Shown piece after piece: positions 58,001 through 64,000 of a DNA stretch of 64,000 bases. Below the pieces are notes generated by a model. That model saw nothing but the letters and a program-made list of their open reading frames with translations. It was not told the DNA's origin and searched no databases. Source of the DNA: Paraphaeosphaeria minitans (Eukaryota > Ascomycota > Dothideomycetes > Pleosporales > Didymosphaeriaceae). How positions within the stretch are numbered: position 1 is the first letter of the stretch; the number at the start of each line of letters is the position of its first letter. The stretch is from the NCBI GenBank assembly GCA_015832175.1, contig WJXW01000012.1, positions 1,012,001-1,076,000 of the forward strand, written 5' to 3'. The translations under genes were made by a program, and so were the position numbers.

Positions 58001-59840
58001 ATAACAAAGAGCTGCTTATAATTATATAGGCCCTATAGGTATAGAGACTAGAGCTAATAGAAGTAGTGCACCCTTTTAAAATTCTAATAGACTATAAGAA
58101 CCTTAAATACTTTATAAAGATTTAAGAATTAAGTAAGTGCTAGGACTAGTAGTTAGAGTTACACTTTATTTTTTACTTCTACCTCTACTACTAGCCTAGA
58201 TTCTAGGTAGCTAGACTAGACGCACTAACCTAGCGTAAGTAAGATATAGTCTAGTAGATAAAAATAAACGCCCTACTAATAGTGCCTAGAACTATCTAGA
58301 CTACCCTAGTGTAGACGCAATCTTTAACAGCGCTAGTAGAGGCTTAAATCTTTACTAATACGTATCTATAAGCACTCTAGGACGCAGCTATAGTAGAGTT
58401 TCCCCCCTACTATATTAGGCTTAAGGTAGTGCGCTATAATAACTATATATTTCCTATAGTAGCTGCTACCTCCTAATAAATTAGAGACTATATAATTAGT
58501 ATATATAGGTCCTTTTTATAGTAAGGAGTCTTTTAGGTCCTAGCTTAGAAACCTTTTACTACTACTATTATATAGCGCGCACGTAAGTCTCTAGTTATAG
58601 GCTATTTTAAGAAAAACTCTATGTTTAAAATTATTTGCTAGGACTACTACTAGAATAATATATCTAAAGACATTACCTAATTTGTGTATAAATACTACTG
58701 TGTAGAAGTATATATAGACTAGTAGAAGTAGTAAAGTCTTCTATAGCTACTTCTAATTATAGACTAGTACTAGGCGCAACTCTTAATAAATTTTATAGTA
58801 GACCTCCTCTAGGCCTCTATAGTAGCACCGCAATACCTACTTATAATTACTAATAGGCTATTAAAGTATATATAACTAGAAGCTATAACTTCTATAATAG
58901 CAAAGTACTATATAGCCTACTTCTATAATATATAATAGTAGTTCTATAACTTTCCTACCTTACTAATTATAGATAGAGGCTTAGACTAGCTAAGGAAGTT
59001 CTAGACTACGCTATATAAATTAACTAGAATAAAATAACTCCTCTCTATAGTATACTACCCCTAGACTAACAGTAGCATAGAGAGAGTAAACTAGAAGGTA
59101 CTCTTAGTCCTCTATATTATAGTTAACTTTAAATAAATAGACTGGCTAGACTACCTCCTAGCTCACTAGCTTATATTAAATAATAAAGTATCTACTACTA
59201 TAGGCCTAAGCCTAAACTTTCTACTAAATAGATATTATATTAATCTCTTTAAGAGAATCCCCTTACTAGTAGAGTCTACCTACACCCCTACTAGAAGGGT
59301 AAAGCACTTCTTAGACTACCTTAAAAGAAGAATAGCTTTAGTCTAGACTACTATTACTTATAGATAGTAGCGCACTATAAAGGCTATAAACTATACTTAC
59401 TACCCTATAAAGTAATTCTAAGTTAAAAATAAAATATAGTTCTTACTACGTAATATAAAAACTAACTAGCTAAAGAAGAAAGTTAACTAGCTTAAAGTTA
59501 AGTATACTATAATAGCTATACTATCCCTACTTATGGTAACACTAGACCTATCTAGTAATCTTTATAAGACTGTCTATATTAACCTATTTAACTAAGCGGT
59601 AGATAATCCCCTACCTAGTTAGATCTAGGCTAACGCCTAGCTAGGCCTAGCCTTAGAGCTAGAAGAAGCGGATCTAGACTTATATAAATAAGAAGTAGAG
59701 GAGGTCCTACGTATTAAAAACACCTAGGGAAAATAATAATAGGCGCTAGTAAAGTAGACTAAGTAGGTATTACTAACTTAGGTGCTAGTTAAAAATATTA
59801 TAGATACTATAGCTCTAAACTACTTTAAGACCGCCTAGGG
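55070..59840 (+). pseudogene. Gypsy-B copy 2 gag-pol, RIP-inactivated
   Basis: Gag about 55070-55760; zinc knuckle near 56030-56080 (C-T-Y-Y-S-K-P-N-Y-I-A-R-A-Y, with Tyr at Cys/His positions); protease region near 56500-56600 (I-L-G-A-P-W-L-A); RT with Y-L-D-N-V-L-I-Y near 57430-57455; RNase H N-K-E-L-L-I-I-I near 58000-58025; integrase 58400-59100; chromodomain near 59690-59830. Integrase follows RT, so gypsy order. The second catalytic Asp of RT is Asn. Stops throughout. Confidence 0.83.
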
Positions 59841-60595
59841 GGACTATAGGCATAAAACTAGTCCTATCTAGCCTATAGGGAAGAACACATAGATATTATA
59901 AGGGAAGCTATAATAGGTATTTAAGAATTTATTCCTCTACTAATCTAGTAGAGGCGCTATCTATCTAAAAACTAGTAAAGGCTATTAGCCCTAGGGTTAT
60001 AATAACTAAAGTAGCACTAAAGTAACACTAAGTAGGAATAAAGGGGGGCTATAATAACTATATTACTCTTTACACTAGTAGTAGTAGTACCTAGAAGAGT
60101 GTACTAAACTAGCCCTAAATAAAGGCTTAGGTAGAGTTACTCTATAAGGCTCTTAATATAAGTTAAAAAGTATACGCTATTAAGCTAGCGCTACTAGAAA
60201 GGTAAAATAGCGTTAGCTAGGAGCTATTCTAAGTCGCTCTATAATAGTAGTAAGTAGGTTAGTAGTCTATACTTAGGTTTAAATTATTTTATCTAGACGC
60301 TAGCCTATACTCTCCTTAAATTACTAGATATAATTTTCTATATTATTTATCTACCCTGCTACATTATTAGCTAACGCTACTAAATTCTAATTATAGTTAC
60401 TACTACGCTAGGCTAGAGTTATCTAGAGCGAAAGTGCTACTAGGGCTATGTCTATACTAGGAAGGGCGACTACTATTCTATTACTACGCTAAAATAGAGG
60501 TATAGTAAAGGAGCCTAGCTCCTAAATTAGGCTAGAGTTTTTAAGCGCTAATTTTAGGTACTACTTATACTGCTAGGCTAAGTAGTAGAACTCTA

Positions 60596-61087
60596 CTATA
60601 AAGGCTAGTAGTGTTTTAGCTATAGGCTTCTAAGGGTTAGTACTATATATTTTAGAATTATAAATATATAAATTACTATTAACCTAGCCTCGCTCTACGT
60701 ATTTAATCTAGAGGCGTAGAGCCCACCTTAGGCCTAGATTATTAGTAAAGGGGGCAGAATTATACTAGTAGGTGGCCTTAGTGTAGTAGTAGGCGCTATA
60801 AAAGTAGCCCTAGAATAGTTAATAGCTATATAAACATTAATAATAGTCTAGAATATAAGGCTATAGACTTACTTTACGCGCCTAAGCCGCCTTAGGCGCC
60901 TAATATATTTAATATATATAAGGCCTATATTAGAATTAGCTAGCTCTTTGTCTAAACTACCTTCTTAAAGAACTGCGCTCTTAGCGTCACCTTAGAGGCT
61001 ATTATTAATAATATTAATATCTACTAGAGCCGCGAATAGAACGCTAAAGAAGAAGGCTAAGAGACTAAAAAGAGTATAGGGGCGTAT
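60596..61087 (-). pseudogene. Antisense signal-peptide-like protein of Gypsy-B copy 2
   Basis: Counterpart of 34566-35330. The start codon is ATA at 61087-61085 (ATG changed to ATA). The hydrophobic N-terminus is conserved in character (F-S-L-L-A-F-F-F-S-V-L-F) and N-I-I-N-N-S-L is shared. From the start to the first terminal stop there are 163 codons, against 253 in copy 1. The whole difference is one 270-bp gap at about 60991/60992, exactly 90 codons, and downstream residues stay in frame (S-L-D-K-E-L-A-N). Confidence 0.5.
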
Positions 61088-61223
61088 AGCGTAGGAATAG
61101 AAGGGGGACTAGATTAGGGCTAGAAAGAGGTAAGGATAGAGGTAGTTATAGATAGTTAAAGAAGTTAGAATAGGCGTAGGTTAAGGTTAGTATAGAAAAA
61201 AAAGAGTAGAGAAGGGAAGAAAG

Positions 61224-61635
61224 TGTTAAATCTAAAAGAGTAGCTAGTCCTAAAGGGTTAAGGTTAGTTCTCGGGCAGGAGTACTTACAGAAGGTAGAAG
61301 GAATTATTAATACGTTAGTATCTTAACTAAGTATAACAAGTTAACAATGTGGTCTGCTAGAATCTAAATAATAGATTAATAAATAGATTAAACACGAGTA
61401 TAAGAAGCTTATTCTTACGTTCCTATATACTAAGGCTGCTTTACTACTTAGTGCTCCTAAGTAACTAAGCGTATTACGTAACCTACTTAGCTACTTAGGG
61501 CTCCTAAGCAGCTAAGCGTATTACGTAATCTAATTTAAGCCTCTTAGCGTTTCTTTATTATATCTATAACCCTATTATTACTTTATTATACCTTTATAAG
61601 CGCCTAACTCCTATATTACTATCTAGTTTATAATA
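61224..61635 (-). repeat. Gypsy-A copy 2, 3' LTR
   Basis: 412 bp, plus-strand ends TGTTAAATC and GTTTATAATA, close to the 411 bp of copy 1. The first 200 bp match the end of the copy-1 LTR. The U3 half differs and holds a tandem repeat at about 61441-61531 (two units containing aagcgtattacgtaa). Confidence 0.8.
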
Positions 61636-61672
61636 TTATCCCCTTTCTTCCTATTCTTTGTCCTAAAAAATT

Positions 61673-62245
61673 ATGCCTACTAATTACAATAGTATAAAGC
61701 GTTATTATAACTTTATTTTTACTATTAAGAATTATAGTGCTATTATAGTATCTAAGTGTTCTTTCTATAAGGCGTATTCTTGTGTGTGTAAGATCTATAT
61801 TAGCTTAGGGAAGTATAGTAAGTGTTATAAATAAGGATTAAAGTACGACGTAGCTATTACTTAAAATAAGTTCTTATAGTTAGTGTCTAAAAAGAAGAAG
61901 TTAGAGGCATATATATTAGAGGTGTATAAAGAATAGGATACTACGTTTAAGGCGCTATATATAGCGCGCGCGAAAGAGAAGTAGTTATTAAAATAGTTAG
62001 CGTAAAATAAAAAGCATGCTAGAGAGGTAATTATAGTAGAAAGTGCTACGCTAATAGAGTTAGAGAAGAATCTAGTTTAGCCTACTTAGCCTATAAGTTC
62101 TACAGAGCTTAGCGCGTCTATTTAGTTAGTAATAAATAATCTTTCTCTAGGGTTCTAGGATAACTCTGTGACTCTGCCTTCTTAAGTAAGGATAACATTA
62201 TGTTATATTAGGTATTTACGAAATTCCTTAATTTTTTGTAAATAG
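61673..62245 (+). pseudogene. Antisense Zn2Cys6-like protein of Gypsy-A copy 2, RIP-damaged
   Basis: 190-codon frame antisense to Gypsy-A pol, starting ATG at 61673, 37 bp inside the LTR edge, ending TAG at 62243-62245. All 12 internal stops are TAA/TAG, as expected from Gln or Trp codons under RIP. Residues C29-x2-Y32-x6-C39-x8-Y48-x2-C51-x6-Y58 fit Zn(II)2Cys6 if Tyr codons were Cys. The other copy has Cys where this one has Tyr at the fourth ligand. Residues 65-130 are rich in Lys, Glu, Leu and Ala (coiled-coil-like). The C-terminal N-S-L-I-F is shared with copy 1. It lacks other domains of fungal Zn2Cys6 regulators. A zinc-binding nucleic-acid protein controlling the element is my inference. 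Confidence 0.66.
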
Positions 62246-64000
62246 TTTCCTAGGTAGGCTACTAGTTCCTAAGTGTTTTCACTGTGTAGGTAACCTTTCT
62301 ATTTAATAAGGTATGTTTTATTTTGCTAATTATAGTCTAGAATTCTTTTAACTTTGAATTTATTTTCTTTCTTAGCTTAGTGGTAGAAGGTTGTCTTAAT
62401 TAGAGTAATAGGGTCTGCTAGTTCTAGTAATAATACGTAGAATACTAGGTGTATCTTTACGTCAGCTAGTAGTTCTAGTTTATAGTTCACTGGCGAGATT
62501 TGTTTAGAAATGTAAAATAGTCTAACCTTAACATAATCTAGTTTTTTGTATTTCTTTTTCTAAGTTTAAAGGTTCTTTATAAGTAGATATACTTTATCCC
62601 CCTTCTTTAGCTAAGGTGCCATTTCTTATTTTTAGTTTTAGTATAAAATTAATTACTACTAAGCTTTTTTAAAGTTCTGTTAGAGTTATTAGTGTATTTT
62701 CTTTACATTTTTTACTATATCTATAGCTTCTTTTGCTTTAATTATTATAGGAAATTGTTAATTAAAGAGATATGGGTGTCTTTTATAGTTTATATAGAAT
62801 AGTGTATGTCCTAATACTGCTAATACTTTATTATTATAGGCCAACTATGCTATAGGTAGTAATAAAACCTAGTTATTTTTTTGACTGTTATAGTACATGC
62901 GTAGGTACGTTTCTATAGTTTAGTTTGTACGTTCTGTCTGTCTACTCATTTATAGATAATAAGCTATTAATAGCTTCTGTTTCGTTCTAAGTAGGGCTAT
63001 AAGTGTTATCTAGTAATTTAACGTGAAGAGCTTATCTCTATCGCTAATAATTATTTTTAGGATTCTATAGTATCTAATTAGTTAGTCTAAGATAAGAAAA
63101 GCGAGTTTCTTTACTATTATTCTTTTAAGACATGGAATAAGCTTAATATACTTAGTTAGTTAGTAGACTATTACTAGTATGCTGTTATATTTAATTCCTA
63201 TTATTAAATCTTTAGAGTTTAGAATTCCTATAACAAAATCTATAGTAATGTCCTTTTATAGTGCTATTAGTATTCTAATTACTTATATCTCTCTATATTT
63301 AAAATGTGTACTGTGTTTGTTTCCCTGGTATTTTACACATTTGTAGATATAAGTTATTATAGCTTCTTTAATTCCTTTAAAGGTGTAATTCCTTTAGATA
63401 AGTTCTATTGTTTTTGTAATGCCTAGGTGTCCGTACATAGGGTTATTATGGTATTGTTAGATAATCTTAGTCTGTAGATGTTCTGGAACTTCTTAGTTAT
63501 TTACAAAAAGTTAATTTAGTTCTGCTATTAGTTCTAGAGATCTATTTTTGGCTTTATAAAGAATTATAGAGAAGGTTTTTGCCTTTTCTCCTACTAGATT
63601 ACTTATTGGCTAAGAGTGTCTACTCTGCTATTTTCTTTTCTAGTTATATGGATAATTTTAAACTTATACTGCCTAGTAGTCTATAACTATCTTTATTATT
63701 ATAGTGTAAGTTCTTTTGTTGTTGTGAACCTTAGAAGGTTCTTATAATTTATATAGATTTCTAGTGTTAAGTAACTAAGCGCGTAAATCCTCTAGTGCTT
63801 TAAGGCTTTAATAATAGCGTAGAGTTCTTTATTATATATATTGCATTGTGTTTTAGCGTTACTAAATTTGTATAAGTAATAGGTAATTAGGTGCTATTTA
63901 CTATTACATTCTTATTTAGCGTAGGCGCCTAGCGTAAGATTGCTAGTGTCTGTTTTAAAGCGTAGTAGTTTATCGCTTCTAAAATAAATAAGGATAGGTT
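62200..64000 (-). pseudogene. Gypsy-A copy 2 pol (3' part), RIP-inactivated
   Basis: Reading from 64000 leftward: RNase H (63995-63600), integrase zinc finger and core (63560-62700), chromodomain region (62500-62250). It is the reverse complement of 16410-17090 plus 20265-21350 of copy 1, but without the Copia-C insertion, which confirms the intact order there. Stops in all frames. Confidence 0.8.

Larger units (their letters stand above)
54821..61223 (+). mobile_element. Gypsy-B copy 2 (plus), right end replaced by Gypsy-A
   Basis: The 5' LTR at 54821-55012 is followed by gag-pol and the 3' region. At 61223/61224 the sequence passes directly into a Gypsy-A LTR, so the 3' LTR is not in the window. 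It is collinear with copy 1 (33966-41102) in reverse, apart from a 270-bp deletion in the antisense frame. Confidence 0.9.
61224..64000 (-). mobile_element. Gypsy-A copy 2 (minus), runs off the window
   Basis: The 3' LTR is at 61224-61635. A polypurine tract lies on the minus strand at 61636-61651 (ggaagaaaggggataa). The antisense frame follows, then chromodomain, integrase and RNase H reading leftward from beyond 64000. It matches Gypsy-A copy 1 in reverse (for example 62900-63100 against 20510-20660). It is inserted in the 3' part of Gypsy-B copy 2. Confidence 0.88.

Noticed and set aside
5333..64000. Using the absence of TGA stops as proof of former coding frames
   Set aside because: RIP itself turns TGA into TAA, so TGA is depleted in all frames; I relied on motifs and cross-copy comparison instead.

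Overview
The window looks like chromosomal DNA of a filamentous ascomycete (Pezizomycotina). It has two intact, intron-bearing genes with compact 50-nt introns. They are followed, from about 4.58 kb to the end, by nearly 60 kb of AT-rich retrotransposon wreckage in which C-to-T/G-to-A change has turned CA and TG into TA. That is the signature of repeat-induced point mutation (RIP), a fungal defence that mutates duplicated DNA. No tRNA, rRNA, CRISPR or bacterial-type feature was seen.

Left end (1-4580): a mitochondrial-type hemerythrin (HHE) protein gene on the minus strand and a small-subunit haem catalase gene on the plus strand diverge from a shared 557-bp promoter. The catalase intron is best read as a GC-AG intron. 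Both genes are intact and show no RIP. About 1 kb of ordinary, apparently non-coding DNA follows.

Right part (4581-64000): LTR retrotransposons are inserted inside one another. I use provisional names. Copia-A: 195-bp LTRs, copies at 6178-13421 (-) and 22675-29874 (+). Copia-B: about 430-bp LTRs, a minus copy spread over 5152-42658 and a plus copy starting at 42659. Copia-C: 312- or 238-bp LTRs, copies at 17098-20259 (-) and 43988-47802 (-). Gypsy-A: 411-bp LTRs, copies at 5333-22454 (+) and 61224-64000+ (-), with a related LTR at 43533-43979. Gypsy-B: 192-bp LTRs, copies at 33966-41102 (-) and 54821-61223 (+). Gypsy-C: 47803 to about 53370 (+). Five insertions have identical 5-bp target duplications: Gypsy-A CTAGG, Copia-A GTAAC and CTATA, Copia-C GTATA, Gypsy-B CTAGA. 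Removing them mentally restores the interrupted host elements, so the insertion order can be read. Copia-B minus was hit by Gypsy-A and Copia-A in its 3' LTR and by Gypsy-B in its gag. Gypsy-A was then hit by Copia-A in gag and by Copia-C in integrase.

Most unusual content: Gypsy-A and Gypsy-B both carry an antisense reading frame between the pol 3' end and the 3' LTR. In Gypsy-A it encodes, in two copies, a Zn(II)2Cys6-type six-cysteine pattern followed by a charged, coiled-coil-like tail. In Gypsy-B it begins with a secretory-signal-like hydrophobic N-terminus, and the two copies differ by a 270-bp in-frame indel. Other notable points are a Copia-B LTR with tandem TGACGTCA (CRE-like) sites, a 1.5-kb near-palindrome whose LTR segment seems to have flipped, and an old outer Copia-B copy that is less RIP-damaged than the younger elements inside it.
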